Assembly (NCBI RefSeq): GCF_000759795.1
Contig: NZ_BBMZ01000022.1
Coordinates: 1 to 64,000, forward strand
Origin: Pseudescherichia vulneris NBRC 102420
Lineage (GTDB): Bacteria; Pseudomonadota; Gammaproteobacteria; Enterobacterales; Enterobacteriaceae
Direction of reading: 5' to 3'
DNA: 64,000 nt
The translations under genes and the position numbers were made by a program. The notes beneath the pieces are model-generated. The model worked only from the letters and a program-made list of their open reading frames with translations. It was not told where the DNA came from and made no database searches. Below, one piece after another: positions 29,647 through 39,973 of this stretch (the first letter of the stretch is position 1; every line of letters starts with the position of its first letter).

Positions 29647-30552
29647 ATGATATCGACTCCCATTCGACGATATGGGGCTGCGATACTCATGTTACTCACC
29701 ACGGCATTTTCAGGTGAGGTGATTGCGAAAACGCACGCACAGACAACGAGTTATACAGCCCACACAAGCAGCCATAAGCACAGTAAAACGTTAAGCAGTA
29801 GTAAAAAGGTTAGCAGTAAAACGATTAGCAGTAAAAAGGTTAGCAGTAAAAAAGTTAGTAGTACGCTGGCAAGCAGTAAACAAGAGTATTCTCGCAATAG
29901 TGCAAAGAGCAGTTCACTTCCTGATTTGCGAAAATACCCTTCCGGAACACCAAGGAAAAAGGCGTTTCTCCGGACGGTTATGCCCTACATCACTAGCCAA
30001 AATGCTGCGATTACCGCTGAGCGCAACTGGCTGGTGTCTAAACAGTACGACAATCGCTGGTCGCCGACCGAGCGTGCGCGTCTGAAAGACATCGCTAAGC
30101 GTTACAAGGTGAGCTGGTCGGGTAATACCCGCCGCATCCCATGGAATACGCTGCTGGATCGCGTCGACATTATCCCTGACAGCATGGTTGCCACCATGGC
30201 GGCAGCCGAAAGCGGCTGGGGTACGTCGAAGCTGGCGCGCAGTAACAACAACCTGTTCGGCATGAAGTGTGCGAAAGGCCGCTGTAACAACGGCCCGGGC
30301 ACGGTGAAAGGGTACTCTCAGTTTGACTCGGTTAAAGAGTCAGTGAGCGCCTACGCGGCTAATCTCAACACCAACCCGGCGTACGCGTCGTTCCGTAAAT
30401 CCCGTGCGCAGCTGCGCAAAGCGGATCAGGAAGTGACTGCCAGCACCATGATCCACAAGCTCAGCGGCTATTCGACGCAGGGCCAGCGCTATAACAACTA
30501 TCTGTTTGCTATGTACCAGGACAACCAGCGGTTGATCGCGGCGCATATGTAA
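29647..30552 (+). CDS. bax: Bax, FlgJ/GH73-type glucosaminidase-like protein
   Basis: A 301-residue exported protein. An N-terminal signal peptide (RRYGAAILMLLTTAFSGEVIA) is followed by a low-complexity Ser/Lys linker (about residues 30-85). The conserved domain begins at SLPDLRKYPSGTPRKKAF and contains the GH73-type AAESGWGTSKLA-NNNLFGMK motif with the catalytic Glu. The ATG chosen follows an AGGAG and gives the E. coli N-terminus; the upstream extension is not conserved. The linker is about 27 residues longer than I recall for E. coli Bax (274 residues), because of a 15-bp tandem repeat encoding SSKKV-like units. The physiological role of Bax is poorly known. Confidence 0.93.
   Translation: MISTPIRRYGAAILMLLTTAFSGEVIAKTHAQTTSYTAHTSSHKHSKTLSSSKKVSSKTISSKKVSSKKVSSTLASSKQEYSRNSAKSSSLPDLRKYPSGTPRKKAFLRTVMPYITSQNAAITAERNWLVSKQYDNRWSPTERARLKDIAKRYKVSWSGNTRRIPWNTLLDRVDIIPDSMVATMAAAESGWGTSKLARSNNNLFGMKCAKGRCNNGPGTVKGYSQFDSVKESVSAYAANLNTNPAYASFRKSRAQLRKADQEVTASTMIHKLSGYSTQGQRYNNYLFAMYQDNQRLIAAHM
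29797..29886 (+). repeat. 15-bp tandem repeat inside bax
   Basis: Six adjacent 15-bp units of the form AGCAGTAAAAAGGTT: 29797, 29812, 29827, 29842, and degenerate units at 29857 and 29872. Units 3 and 4 differ by one base. Each encodes a five-residue SSKKV/SSKTI block. The period is a multiple of three, so copy-number change would preserve the frame. Confidence 0.88.
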
Positions 30553-30566
30553 TTTTGTCTTCGTTA

Positions 30567-30599
30567 TGCCGGGTGGCGCTTTGCTTACCCGGCCTACGT
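30567..30599. repeat. REP unit between bax and xylR
   Basis: TGCCGGGTGGCGCTTTGCTTA-cccggcctacg, a REP palindrome in the gap between convergent bax and xylR. Confidence 0.83.
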
Positions 30600-30611
30600 G
30601 ACTTACCTTCT

Positions 30612-31790
30612 CTACATTACTATCTCGCTATAGCGATCCCGGTAATCCTTCGGCGTGCTGCCGTACTCCTTCTTAAACACCGAGTAGAAGTATTGCAGCG
30701 ATGGGTAGCCGCACATCTGCGAAATCTCGTTAATCGACAGCGAGGTTGAGATCAGCAGGCTGCGGGCCTTCTCCAGCTTCTCTGCGTGGATCATCGCATG
30801 AATGGTCTCTCCTACCTCCTCCTTAAAACGCTTCTCCAGGTTCGAGCGGGAGATCCCTACCGCATCCAGCACCTGATCGACCTTAATCCCTTTGCAGGCG
30901 TGATTGCGAATGTAGTGCATGGCCTGGATCACCGCCGGATCGTTGAGCGATCGATAGTCTGTCGAGCGCCGGGCCACCACCCGCAGCGGCGGTACCAGCA
31001 GCCGCTGGAGCGGCATCGCTTCGTTATCCAGCAGGCGGTGCAGCAGCTTCGCCGCCTGGTAGCCCATCTGCCGCGTGCCTTGTGCCACCGACGAGAGCGC
31101 CACCCGCGACAGGTAGCGAGTGAGCTCCTCGTTATCGATGCCAATGACGCACAGCTTCTCCGGGACCGGAATATGCAGATGCTCGCACACCTGCAGCACG
31201 TGGCGAGCACGGGCGTCGGTCACGGCAATAATTCCGGTCTGCGGCGGCAGGGTTTGCAGCCAGTCAGCGAGACGGTTCTGGGCGTGCTGCCAGTTCTCTG
31301 GGGCCGTCTCCAGACCCTGATAGACTACGCCGCGATACTTCTCCTGCGCGACCAGCTGGCAAAAAGCGTACTCCCGTTCCGCCGCCCAGCCTTTGCCGCT
31401 GGAGTTAGGCAGGCCATAGAAGGCGAAGCGGTGCACTCCTTTCTCTTTCAAATGCAGAAAGGCGCTCTCGACCAGGGCGTAGTTATCGGTGGCGATGTAG
31501 TGCACCGCCGGGTAGTCCTCCGGGCGATGGTAGGAGCCGCCCACGCCGACGATGGGAACGTCTACGTCGGCCAGCACGCGTTCGATCTCGCCGTCGTCGA
31601 AGTCGGCGATGACCCCGTCCCCTAGCCACTCTTTGATATTGTCGAGGCGGATGCGGAAATCCTCCTCAATGAAGATGTCCCACTCCGACTGGGAAGCCTG
31701 AAGATATTCGCCCACGCCTTCAACGACCTGGCGATCGTAGGCTTTATTGGCGTTAAACAGCAGGGTGATACGATGGCGCTTGGCAAACAT
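30612..31790 (-). CDS. xylR: Xylose operon activator XylR (AraC family)
   Basis: A 392-residue regulator combining a LacI/periplasmic-binding-protein-like xylose sensor domain (residues 1-275; DWLQTLPPQTGIIAVTDARARH, VIGIDNEE) with a C-terminal AraC-type double helix-turn-helix (about 285-385; QMCGYPSLQYFYSVFKKEYGSTPKDYR). It activates xylAB and xylFGH with D-xylose. The start chosen is MFAKRHRITLLFNANK, the E. coli start; eight extra upstream residues are possible but not conserved. It follows xylH on the same strand by about 100 bp. Confidence 0.96.
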   Translation of the reverse strand: MFAKRHRITLLFNANKAYDRQVVEGVGEYLQASQSEWDIFIEEDFRIRLDNIKEWLGDGVIADFDDGEIERVLADVDVPIVGVGGSYHRPEDYPAVHYIATDNYALVESAFLHLKEKGVHRFAFYGLPNSSGKGWAAEREYAFCQLVAQEKYRGVVYQGLETAPENWQHAQNRLADWLQTLPPQTGIIAVTDARARHVLQVCEHLHIPVPEKLCVIGIDNEELTRYLSRVALSSVAQGTRQMGYQAAKLLHRLLDNEAMPLQRLLVPPLRVVARRSTDYRSLNDPAVIQAMHYIRNHACKGIKVDQVLDAVGISRSNLEKRFKEEVGETIHAMIHAEKLEKARSLLISTSLSINEISQMCGYPSLQYFYSVFKKEYGSTPKDYRDRYSEIVM

Positions 31791-31890
31791 GTTGATCTCT
31801 TCCTGATAAATCACCGTTTCTGATTATCACATTCAGCACAAAGCCGGAGAGATTTTCCCCGGCAGTGTGATCATCCATGGAATTTGTCCG

Positions 31891-33072
31891 CTATGTGCGG
31901 CGTTTTGTGGCAGAGTCCATCCACACCGCCAGCAGCAGAATGGCTCCCTTGACGATGTACTGCCAGAATGTGGGGACGTCCATCATGCTCATGCCGTTAT
32001 CCAGCGAGGCCATAATAAAGGCCCCCATCACCGCGCCCGCCACGCTGCCGACCCCGCCCGCGAGGCTGGTACCGCCGATCACGCAGGCGGCGATGGCGTC
32101 CAGCTCGGCAATGTTCCCCGCCGACGGAGAGCCTGCGCCGAGGCGCGAGCTGAGGATCAGCCCGGCGATGGCCACCATCAGGCCGTTGATAGCAAATACC
32201 GCCAGCTTGGTGCGCTCAACGTTAATACCTGACAGGCGCGCCGCCTCAATGTTGCCGCCGATGGCGTAGATCCGTCGCCCGAAGGCAGTACGCGTTGCCA
32301 TAAACATCCCCGCCAGCAACAGGAAGACCAGCAGCAGCACCGGCGTCGGTACGCCACGGTAGTCGTTGAGCAGCCAGATCGCACCCAGTACCACCACCGC
32401 TGTCAGCGCCTGCCTGCCAACCACCATCGTGGAGGCCGACGTTGCCAGCCCCAGCGACTGACGGCGCAGCCGCCCGCGCCACTGCCAGAGCACAAACAGC
32501 ACCAGCCCCAGCGCACCGACGCCAAAGCCAAACCCATCCGGCAGGTAGCTCTGACCAATCTGCGACATTGCCGCGCTGGTGGGCGAGACGGTGGTGCCGT
32601 TGGTAATGCCAATCAGCACGCCGCGAAACGCCAGCATCCCCGCGAGGGTAACGATAAACGACGGTACTTTGCGGTACGCTACCCACCAGCCGTTCCAGGT
32701 GCCCAGCAGCAGCCCCAGCACCAGCGTTACCGCGATGGTCAGCGGCAGCGGCCAGCCGAGCCAGACGTCAAAGATCGCCGCCGCACCGCCCAGCAGGCCC
32801 ATCATTGAACCCACGGAGAGGTCAATCTCGGCGGAGATGATGACAAACACCATCCCCACGGCCAGGATGCCGGTGATGGCGGTCTGGCGCAGCAGGTTAG
32901 AGATGTTACGCGCGCTCAGGTACGAGCCGTCGGTCATCCAGGTAAAGAAGAGCATGATTGCCACGATGGCGGCAATCATGACAAAGACCTGGAGATTGAG
33001 AGATTTTAACCCGCTAAAGGCCCCGGGAGCCGGGGAGGCGAGCTTAAGTTCAGACGGATTGCTTTTCGACAT
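31891..33072 (-). CDS. xylH: D-xylose ABC transporter permease XylH
   Basis: A 393-residue inner-membrane permease of the RbsC/AraH type with about 10 hydrophobic helices and the conserved signature [18 protein letters not shown] near residue 75. It has the same length as the E. coli protein. Its start lies inside xylG, with a 23-bp overlap in a different frame, suggesting translational coupling. It works with XylF (binding protein) and XylG (ATPase). Confidence 0.96.
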   Translation of the reverse strand: MSKSNPSELKLASPAPGAFSGLKSLNLQVFVMIAAIVAIMLFFTWMTDGSYLSARNISNLLRQTAITGILAVGMVFVIISAEIDLSVGSMMGLLGGAAAIFDVWLGWPLPLTIAVTLVLGLLLGTWNGWWVAYRKVPSFIVTLAGMLAFRGVLIGITNGTTVSPTSAAMSQIGQSYLPDGFGFGVGALGLVLFVLWQWRGRLRRQSLGLATSASTMVVGRQALTAVVVLGAIWLLNDYRGVPTPVLLLVFLLLAGMFMATRTAFGRRIYAIGGNIEAARLSGINVERTKLAVFAINGLMVAIAGLILSSRLGAGSPSAGNIAELDAIAACVIGGTSLAGGVGSVAGAVMGAFIMASLDNGMSMMDVPTFWQYIVKGAILLLAVWMDSATKRRT

Positions 33073-34591
33073 GATGTTCGCTCCTCAGCGCCGCTTCCAT
33101 AACCTGTTCCTGGGTCAGATGGTGATTGATGAGATTGGCCTTGAGCCGGCCTTCATGCATCACCAGCACCCGATCGCTCAGCCCCAGCACCTCCGGCAGC
33201 TCGGATGAGATCACGATGACGGCAATGCCCTGCTGTACCAGCTGGTTAATTAGCTTGTAGATTTCATACTTCGCGCCGATATCGATCCCGCGCGTAGGTT
33301 CGTCGAGGATCAGAATGCGCGGATTGAGCAGCAGGCAGCGGGCCAGAATCGCCTTCTGCTGGTTGCCGCCGCTAAGACGGCCAATCGCCAGCTCCGGCGA
33401 GGAGGTTTTGACTTTTAACCGTTGCAGTGAATTGAGAATGCACTGCTGCTCGGCGGCATCGTCAAGGGTGCTGAGCGTGCCGGAAAACTGATCCAGCGCC
33501 GCGAGGGTAATGTTCTTGCCGACGGCCATCACCGGCACGATGCCATCTTTTTTCCGATCCTCTGGCACCATGGCGATCCCATGGGCGATGGCCTGCTGAC
33601 AGTTGCTTATCTTCACCGGCTGGCCGTCGATAAACACGCTGCCCTCATAGCGGCCTGGCCAGACGCCAAACAGACACTGCACGGCCTCGGTGCGCCCGGC
33701 GCCGACTAATCCGGCAATGCCTAAAATCTCCCCGCGCCGCAGGGAGAAGGAGACGTCGTTGACCCGCTTGATGTGGCGGTTAACCGGATGCCAGGCGGTG
33801 AGGTGCTCCACGCGCAGGATCTCATCTCCCGCCGTATGCGGCTCGCTTGGATAGAGCGCGGTCAGCTCGCGGCCCACCATCATGGTGATAATGGCATCTT
33901 CGTTCATGCCTGCGGCGTCGCGCATTCCTACCGGCTTGCCGTCGCGGATCACGCAGATAACGTCGGCAATGGCCTTCACCTCGTTCAGCTTGTGTGAAAT
34001 GTAGATACAGGCGATGTCGTGATTTTGTAGGTCGCGGATGATATCCAGCAGCACCGCCGTCTCCTGCTCGGTCAGGGAGGCGGTAGGCTCGTCGAGGATC
34101 AGCAGCCGTACCTGCTTGTTGAGCGCCTTGGCGATCTCAACCAGCTGCTGCTGGCCTAAGCCCAGATCGCCTACCCGGGTATCTGGCGAGATGGCGAGGC
34201 TGACCTGCTTGAGCAGCTTGTCGCAGCGCAGCGTCATGGCGTCGTAGTCCATCACCCCGTGGTGGGTCAGCTCTGCGCCAAGAAAGATGTTCTCTAGCAC
34301 CGTCAGGTGCTTAACCAGCGCCAGCTCCTGGTGAATGATGGCAATACCCCGGCGTTCGGTATCGCGGATATGGCTGGCGATGAGCGGCTCACCGGCAAAG
34401 AGGATCTCGCCATCGTAGCTGCCGTGCGGGTAGATGCCGCACAGCACCTTCATTAAGGTAGATTTGCCCGAGCCGTTTTCACCGCACAGGGCCAGCACCT
34501 CGCCGGCGTTGAGCGCCAGGCTCACGTTATCGACGGCTTTTACCGTTCCGAACGCTTTGGTGATGTTTTTCATTTCCAGTAAATAAGGCAT
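33050..34591 (-). CDS. xylG: D-xylose ABC transporter ATP-binding protein XylG
   Basis: A 513-residue sugar-ABC ATPase with two nucleotide-binding domains. The first has Walker [10 protein letters not shown] and signature [15 protein letters not shown] with Walker [11 protein letters not shown]. The second has a degenerate Walker A ([11 protein letters not shown]), signature [11 protein letters not shown] and Walker [14 protein letters not shown]. This asymmetry is normal for the family. It lies 75 bp after xylF and overlaps xylH by 23 bp. Confidence 0.96.
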   Translation of the reverse strand: MPYLLEMKNITKAFGTVKAVDNVSLALNAGEVLALCGENGSGKSTLMKVLCGIYPHGSYDGEILFAGEPLIASHIRDTERRGIAIIHQELALVKHLTVLENIFLGAELTHHGVMDYDAMTLRCDKLLKQVSLAISPDTRVGDLGLGQQQLVEIAKALNKQVRLLILDEPTASLTEQETAVLLDIIRDLQNHDIACIYISHKLNEVKAIADVICVIRDGKPVGMRDAAGMNEDAIITMMVGRELTALYPSEPHTAGDEILRVEHLTAWHPVNRHIKRVNDVSFSLRRGEILGIAGLVGAGRTEAVQCLFGVWPGRYEGSVFIDGQPVKISNCQQAIAHGIAMVPEDRKKDGIVPVMAVGKNITLAALDQFSGTLSTLDDAAEQQCILNSLQRLKVKTSSPELAIGRLSGGNQQKAILARCLLLNPRILILDEPTRGIDIGAKYEIYKLINQLVQQGIAVIVISSELPEVLGLSDRVLVMHEGRLKANLINHHLTQEQVMEAALRSEHHVEKQSV

Positions 34592-34666
34592 ACCTGCTCC
34601 GCGTGGATCGTTGGAATAACAGTGCCTGAGGGCGCTCCCCCGGTGTGCCGGGGGAGGATGTGATGC

Positions 34667-35659
34667 TTACAGCTCGCTTTTCTTGTGGAATCCGTCTTTC
34701 ACTACGGTGGCGTCGATATTCTCTTTATTTACTTCGATAGGCGTCAGCAGGCGGGCAGGGACATCCTTCAGGCCGTTATTTAACGAGGTGTCGGCTTTTG
34801 GCTGCTGGCCATTTCCCAGCTCGACGGCGATTTCAGCGGCGGTATTCGCCAGCTCGGTGATGGGCTTATAGACGGTCATGGTCTGGCTACCATTCATAAT
34901 TCGTTTGATACCGGCAAGGTCGGCATCCTGACCGGAGATCGCGACTTTGCCCGCCAGCCCCTGGGCGCTGAGAGCCTGGATTGCGCCGCCTGCGGTGGCG
35001 TCGTTCGAGGCGACAACCGCATCGATTTTGTTATTGTTGGCGGTCAGGGCGTTTTCCATAATTTTCAACGCGTTTTCCGGCAGCCAGCCGTCGGCCCACT
35101 GGTCGCCTACTACTTTAATTTTGCCGCTGTCGATATAGGGTTTTAAGACTTTCATCTGACCCGCCCGGAACAGCTTGGCGTTATTATCCACCGGTGAGCC
35201 ACCCATCAGGAAATAGTTGCCTTCAGGCACCTTTTTCACCAGGCTCTGCGCCTGCATTTCTCCTACTTTTTCATTATCGAAAGAGATATAAAAATCGATA
35301 TCAGCATTATTGATCATGCGATCGTAGGCTAATACTTTAATACCCTCTTGCTTGGCCTCTTTTACGACATTACTTAAAACCTGGCCGTTGTAGGGAATAA
35401 TCACCAGCACGTCAACGCCACGGTTGATCATATTTTCAATTTGCGACATCTGGGTCTCTTCGTTACCGTTGGCCGACTGGACAAACACCTCTGCCCCCAG
35501 CGATTCGGCCTTTTTAACAAAGATATCGCGATCTTTTTGCCAGCGTTCGAGACGCAGATCGTCAATGGCCATCCCAATCTTGACCTCTTTAGCATGGCTC
35601 GCGACGCTGGCAAGCAGCAGCGAGGCGCAAAGCGTAAGGCAAAGGTTCTTTATCTTCAT
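34667..35659 (-). CDS. xylF: D-xylose-binding periplasmic protein XylF
   Basis: A 330-residue periplasmic sugar-binding protein with signal peptide MKIKNLCLTLCASLLLASVASHA. It has a type I periplasmic-binding fold (VKIGMAIDDLRLERWQKDRDIF; DGWLPENALKIMENALTANNNKIDAVVASND). The start chosen gives the normal signal peptide and E. coli length; the in-frame upstream extension would place a Cys-rich non-signal sequence in front. It is first gene of xylFGH, and its promoter faces xylA. Confidence 0.96.
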   Translation of the reverse strand: MKIKNLCLTLCASLLLASVASHAKEVKIGMAIDDLRLERWQKDRDIFVKKAESLGAEVFVQSANGNEETQMSQIENMINRGVDVLVIIPYNGQVLSNVVKEAKQEGIKVLAYDRMINNADIDFYISFDNEKVGEMQAQSLVKKVPEGNYFLMGGSPVDNNAKLFRAGQMKVLKPYIDSGKIKVVGDQWADGWLPENALKIMENALTANNNKIDAVVASNDATAGGAIQALSAQGLAGKVAISGQDADLAGIKRIMNGSQTMTVYKPITELANTAAEIAVELGNGQQPKADTSLNNGLKDVPARLLTPIEVNKENIDATVVKDGFHKKSEL

Positions 35660-35976
35660 AATATTAATACCTTTTGTAGGGTTATCGGGCTTGAGATAAA
35701 AGAAACATGCACAGCGACAGACGTAGCAAATTTTTAACATCTTATTGCGGGCTGGCAATTACTGATTTTTATCTTCCGATTACGTTTTTTGGTTTATTTT
35801 CTAATTTATGACCGCGATCTTATTTTAAGCCGCTAAATCAATATTTGAGAGCCAGCGCACGTTTGTGCATTCTCTCAATAGCAGTGTGAAATAACGTAAT
35901 TGAGCAACGCCCGGCGAATATCCACTATTAATGCCACTGATACCCCCTGCCGCAGACATTGATTATGGAGCTGAAT
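35660..35976. promoter_or_regulatory. Divergent xylF/xylA control region
   Basis: A 317-bp gap between xylF (minus) and xylA (plus), expected to hold the XylR operators and a shared CRP site. The stretch around 35845-35878 contains inverted arms (TTGAGA ... TCTCAA) enclosing GCAC-gttt-GTGC, and TGTGAAATAACGTAATTG follows at 35884. These resemble the conserved E. coli xyl promoter segment from memory. Individual operator positions are not certain. Confidence 0.65.
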
Positions 35977-37299
35977 ATGCAAGCCTATTTCGACCAACTT
36001 GACCGCGTTCGCTATGAAGGCCCGAAAACTGCCAATCCGTTGGCCTTTCGCCACTACAACCCGGACGAACTCGTGCTGGGCAAGCGCATGGAAGATCATC
36101 TGCGTTTTGCCGCCTGCTACTGGCACACCTTCTGCTGGACCGGGGCGGATATGTTTGGCGTCGGCGCGTTCGAGCGCCCGTGGCAGCAGGCTGGCGATGC
36201 GCTGGCGTTGGCAAAACGCAAAGCCGACGTGGCCTTTGAATTTTTCCACAAGCTTAACGTTCCCTACTACTGCTTCCATGATGTCGATGTCTCTCCGGAG
36301 GGCGCATCGCTGAAGGAGTATCTTAATAACTTTGCCACCATGACCGACATTCTGGCCGAGAAGCAGCAGCAGAGCGGCGTGAAGCTGCTGTGGGGCACGG
36401 CGAACTGCTTCACCCACCCACGCTACGGCGCGGGCGCTGCGACCAACCCGGACCCAGAGGTCTTTAGCTGGGCAGCAACCCAGGTGGTTACTGCCATGAA
36501 CGCCACCCATAAGCTGGGCGGCGAGAACTACGTGCTGTGGGGCGGCCGGGAAGGGTACGAAACGCTGCTCAATACCGATCTGCGCCAGGAGCGTGAACAG
36601 ATCGGCCGCTTTATGCAGATGGTGGTCGAGCACAAACACAAAATCGGTTTCCAGGGCACGCTGCTGATCGAGCCGAAGCCGCAGGAGCCGACCAAACACC
36701 AGTACGACTACGACGTGGCTACGGTTTACGGCTTCCTCAAGCAGTTTGGCCTTGAGAAAGAGATCAAGGTCAATATCGAGGCCAACCACGCCACGCTGGC
36801 CGGGCACTCCTTCCATCATGAGATCGCCTCCGCCATTGCGCTGGGCATTTTCGGCTCTGTCGATGCCAACCGCGGCGACATGCAGCTGGGCTGGGATACG
36901 GACCAGTTCCCGAACAGCGTCGAAGAGAACGCCCTGGTGATGTATGAGATCGTGAAAGCGGGGGGCTTTATCACCGGTGGCCTCAACTTTGATGCCAAAG
37001 TACGTCGCCAGAGCACCGACAAATACGATCTGTTCTATGGCCACATTGGCGCGATGGACACCATGGCGCTGGCGCTGAAGGTGGCGGCCCGCATGATTGA
37101 AGATGGCGAGCTGGATAAGCGCGTGGCGAAGCGCTATGCGGGCTGGAATGGTGAGCTAGGCCAGCAGATCCTGAAAGGGCAGCTTACGCTGACCGAGCTG
37201 GCGAAGTACGCTGAACAGCAAAACCTGGCTCCGCAGCACCAGAGCGGTCATCAGGAGCTGCTGGAGAACCTGGTTAACCACTATATTTTTGATAAATAG
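35977..37299 (+). CDS. xylA: D-xylose isomerase XylA
   Basis: A 440-residue TIM-barrel metalloenzyme converting D-xylose to D-xylulose. Metal and substrate residues are visible: HDVDVSPEG (catalytic His near residue 101), [33 protein letters not shown] and [17 protein letters not shown]. The ATG chosen ([15 protein letters not shown]) has GGAG 6 bases upstream and matches the E. coli start; six upstream in-frame residues are not conserved. It is first in xylAB. Confidence 0.97.
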   Translation: MQAYFDQLDRVRYEGPKTANPLAFRHYNPDELVLGKRMEDHLRFAACYWHTFCWTGADMFGVGAFERPWQQAGDALALAKRKADVAFEFFHKLNVPYYCFHDVDVSPEGASLKEYLNNFATMTDILAEKQQQSGVKLLWGTANCFTHPRYGAGAATNPDPEVFSWAATQVVTAMNATHKLGGENYVLWGGREGYETLLNTDLRQEREQIGRFMQMVVEHKHKIGFQGTLLIEPKPQEPTKHQYDYDVATVYGFLKQFGLEKEIKVNIEANHATLAGHSFHHEIASAIALGIFGSVDANRGDMQLGWDTDQFPNSVEENALVMYEIVKAGGFITGGLNFDAKVRRQSTDKYDLFYGHIGAMDTMALALKVAARMIEDGELDKRVAKRYAGWNGELGQQILKGQLTLTELAKYAEQQNLAPQHQSGHQELLENLVNHYIFDK

Positions 37300-37304
37300 T
37301 CTGC

Positions 37305-37378
37305 AATGCCCGGTGGCGCTGCGCTTACCGGGCCTACGATCCTGTAGGCCGGGCAAACGCAGTGCCGCCCGGCGTTTT
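37305..37378. repeat. BIME between xylA and xylB
   Basis: Two facing REP units (atgcccggtggcgctgcgcttaccgggcctac, and gtaggccgggcaaacgcagtgccgcccggcg) inside the xylAB operon, where they may affect mRNA stability of the two genes differently. Confidence 0.88.
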
Positions 37379-37394
37379 TAAGGGAGTCACGGCT

Positions 37395-38849
37395 ATGTAT
37401 ATCGGCATCGATCTGGGCACGTCGGGTGTAAAAGCCATCCTGCTGAACGAGCAGGGCGAGATGCTGGCTTCGCACACCGAGAAGCTTTCTGTCTCACGTC
37501 CGCATCCGCTCTGGTCAGAACAGGATCCCGAGCAGTGGTGGCTGGCGACGGATCGCGCGTTAACGGCGCTGGCACAGCAGCAGCCGCTGTCCGGCGTCAA
37601 GGCTATCGGCATTGCCGGGCAGATGCACGGCGCAACGCTGCTGGACCGCGACGACCGCATTCTGCGTCCGGCCATTCTGTGGAACGACGGTCGCTGTGCA
37701 GAGGAGTGCGCCCTGCTGGAAGCGGCGGTGCCTGACTCGCGGCAGATTACTGGCAACCTGATGATGCCCGGCTTTACCGCCCCCAAGCTGCTGTGGGTCA
37801 AGCGCCACGAGCCAGAGGTGTTTGCCCAGGTCGCGAAGGTGCTGCTGCCGAAAGATTATCTGCGTCTGCGCATGACCGGGGAGTACGCCAGCGATATGTC
37901 CGACGCGGCGGGAACCCTATGGCTGGACGTTGCCAAACGCGACTGGAGCGATGAGATGCTGGCCGCCTGCGACCTCTCTCGGGATAACATGCCCGCCCTG
38001 TTTGAGGGCAGTGAGATCACCGGCACCCTGCTGCCGGAGGTCGCTGCCGGATGGGGAATGCCTGCCGTGCCGGTGGTGGCCGGAGGCGGAGATAACGCAG
38101 CGGGTGCGGTCGGCGTTGGCATGGCGGACGCCGGGCAGGCGATGCTCTCCCTGGGCACCTCAGGGGTCTACTTCGCGGTCAGCAACGGCTTTCTTAGCCG
38201 GCCCGAAAGCGCCGTGCACAGCTTCTGCCATGCGCTACCCAACCGCTGGCACCTGATGTCAGTGATGCTCAGCGCTGCCTCCTGTCTCGACTGGGCGGCT
38301 TCGCTCACCGGGCTGGGTTCGGTCTCTGAGCTGATTGCCGCGGCGGAGCAGGCGGACGAGCAGGCGGGCGACCTTTGGTTCTTGCCCTATCTCTCCGGGG
38401 AACGTACTCCGCACAACAACCCGCAGGCGAAGGGCGTGTTCTTTGGCCTGACGCATCAGCACGGACAGCGCGAGCTGGCTCGGGCGGTGCTGGAAGGCGT
38501 CGGTTACGCGCTGGCTGACGGGATGGATGCGGTACACGCCTGCGGCGTCACGCCGAAGAGTATTACCCTGATCGGCGGCGGGGCGCGCAGCGCATACTGG
38601 CGGCAGATGCTGGCGGATATCAGCGGTCAGCAGCTCGACTACCGCACCGGCGGCGACGTCGGTCCAGCGTTAGGCGCAGCGCGGCTGGCGCAGATTGCCG
38701 TTAACCCCGAGACGCCGCTGGCGGATCTCCTCCCGCAGCTGCCGCTGGAGCAGGCCCATCGTCCGGACGCAGAGCGCCATCAGGCGTATGCCCTCCGGCG
38801 CGAGACCTTCCGCAAAATTTATCAGCAGTTGTTACCGTTGATGTCGTGA
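37395..38849 (+). CDS. xylB: Xylulokinase XylB
   Basis: A 484-residue FGGY-family kinase phosphorylating D-xylulose to D-xylulose 5-phosphate for the pentose phosphate pathway. The N-terminal ATP-site motif YIGIDLGTSGVKAILLNEQG is followed by the GIAGQMHGATLLD segment, the catalytic-Asp region GGGDNAAGAVGVGM near residue 233 and the FGGY signature region (GGGARSAYWRQMLADISGQ). The start chosen (MYIGID) has an AGGGAG ribosome-binding site and E. coli length. Confidence 0.97.
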   Translation: MYIGIDLGTSGVKAILLNEQGEMLASHTEKLSVSRPHPLWSEQDPEQWWLATDRALTALAQQQPLSGVKAIGIAGQMHGATLLDRDDRILRPAILWNDGRCAEECALLEAAVPDSRQITGNLMMPGFTAPKLLWVKRHEPEVFAQVAKVLLPKDYLRLRMTGEYASDMSDAAGTLWLDVAKRDWSDEMLAACDLSRDNMPALFEGSEITGTLLPEVAAGWGMPAVPVVAGGGDNAAGAVGVGMADAGQAMLSLGTSGVYFAVSNGFLSRPESAVHSFCHALPNRWHLMSVMLSAASCLDWAASLTGLGSVSELIAAAEQADEQAGDLWFLPYLSGERTPHNNPQAKGVFFGLTHQHGQRELARAVLEGVGYALADGMDAVHACGVTPKSITLIGGGARSAYWRQMLADISGQQLDYRTGGDVGPALGAARLAQIAVNPETPLADLLPQLPLEQAHRPDAERHQAYALRRETFRKIYQQLLPLMS

Positions 38850-38851
38850 TC

Positions 38852-38885
38852 CGTAGGCCCGGCAAGCGCACGCGCTGCCGGGCGT
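38852..38885. repeat. REP unit after xylB
   Basis: cgtaggcccggcaagcgcac-GCGCTGCCGGGCG, a REP palindrome between the convergent xylB and wecH genes. Confidence 0.82.
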
Positions 38886-38887
38886 TA

Positions 38888-39880
38888 TTAACTCACAAAC
38901 CGACGCGTATCAACGCGTTGTAAGGCCATCGACAGCAGCAGGCTAATTACCACCGTCACGCTGAAAATCCACATGATATCCGGCACTGGCCAGGGCAGCT
39001 CGACGCCACGGGTGCGCAGGGCGTGGATCACCAGCGCGTGAAAGCCGTAGATCCCCAGCGAATGGCGGGAAATCAGTCCCAGCCCCGGCAGCGGGCGCGT
39101 GTTGAGCCTGTTTTTCACCAGCGTCAGCAGCGAGACCGCGCAGATAAACACCATCGGGCCGCAGTAGACGTACCAGGTATCGGCGAAGTCGCCGCGCCAC
39201 TGTAGCTCATAGAGAGTGCCGCGCGAGATGATCGCCACCGCGATGACAAACAGCGCCCCGCAGATCCAGCTAAGATACTTTTTATCGGTGTCCATCATGC
39301 CGATCGCGCGGCCGAGCAGGCCGTAGAGCACGTAGTAGAAGGTATCCCCGGCGATATAGAGATTAACCGGCAGCCACTCCACGCCGCCCGCTTTCAGCGG
39401 CACGGTATTGGGGTTCGCCACAATCCCCAGCACCACCATCAGCGCCAGCAGCATCTTGCCGCTGACGGTTTTGACCTGAATCAGTGGCGAAACCAGGTAG
39501 ATCACCACGATGGCGAAGAAAAACCACAGGTGGTAGAACACCGGCTTCTGCAGCACATTGCGCAGGCTCAGTTCGACGTTGATCGAGGTAAACAGCGTGA
39601 TGTAGAGCAGGGCGACGGCGCTGTAGAAGAGCAGGCAGAGCGCGATACGCAGAAAATGGCGCGGCTGGGCGCTGCGTTCACCAAAGAAGAGGTAGCCGGA
39701 GATCATAAAGAAGAGCGGGACGCTGACCCGCGAGGCCGAATTGAGGACGTTGGCGATATCCCAGTTGAGCAGGCTAATGCTCTGCGCATCCGTAATGTAT
39801 CCGCTGGTGGTGTGGATCATCACCACCATTAAGCAGGCGATCCCGCGTAGGTTATCAATCCAGCTAATTTTTGACGCCAT
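38888..39880 (-). CDS. wecH: WecH O-acetyltransferase (YiaH)
   Basis: A 330-residue integral membrane acyltransferase (Acyl_transf_3 family) with about 10 helices. In E. coli WecH O-acetylates enterobacterial common antigen. The N-terminal catalytic motif is [22 protein letters not shown], with the conserved His of the family, and [14 protein letters not shown] follows. The C-terminal [20 protein letters not shown] is also typical. The E. coli yiaA/yiaB genes that lie between xylB and wecH are absent here. It is divergent from ysaB across a region with a perfect 19-bp palindrome. Confidence 0.93.
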   Translation of the reverse strand: MASKISWIDNLRGIACLMVVMIHTTSGYITDAQSISLLNWDIANVLNSASRVSVPLFFMISGYLFFGERSAQPRHFLRIALCLLFYSAVALLYITLFTSINVELSLRNVLQKPVFYHLWFFFAIVVIYLVSPLIQVKTVSGKMLLALMVVLGIVANPNTVPLKAGGVEWLPVNLYIAGDTFYYVLYGLLGRAIGMMDTDKKYLSWICGALFVIAVAIISRGTLYELQWRGDFADTWYVYCGPMVFICAVSLLTLVKNRLNTRPLPGLGLISRHSLGIYGFHALVIHALRTRGVELPWPVPDIMWIFSVTVVISLLLSMALQRVDTRRFVS

Positions 39881-39924
39881 CCGACTCTCTTTCTCCTGCT
39901 AGCAATGACAGAGCGATAACCATG

Positions 39925-39943
39925 TGTTATCTAATAGATAACA
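39925..39943. promoter_or_regulatory. Perfect 19-bp palindrome between wecH and ysaB
   Basis: TGTTATCTA-A-TAGATAACA: nine-base arms around one central base. It overlaps a further GATAAC half-site at 39915-39920, giving three GATAAC-type half-sites within 30 bp. It is placed 45 bp from the wecH start and 30 bp from the ysaB start, so it looks like an operator; I do not recognise the regulator. Confidence 0.6.
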
Positions 39944-39973
39944 TAACAGCCAGCTCATCCGACGGGGATTAAA

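Noticed and set aside
35875-37044. A long open frame (389 codons) antisense to xylA
   Set aside because: It is a shadow of the highly biased codon use of xylA and has no recognisable protein features or start signals.
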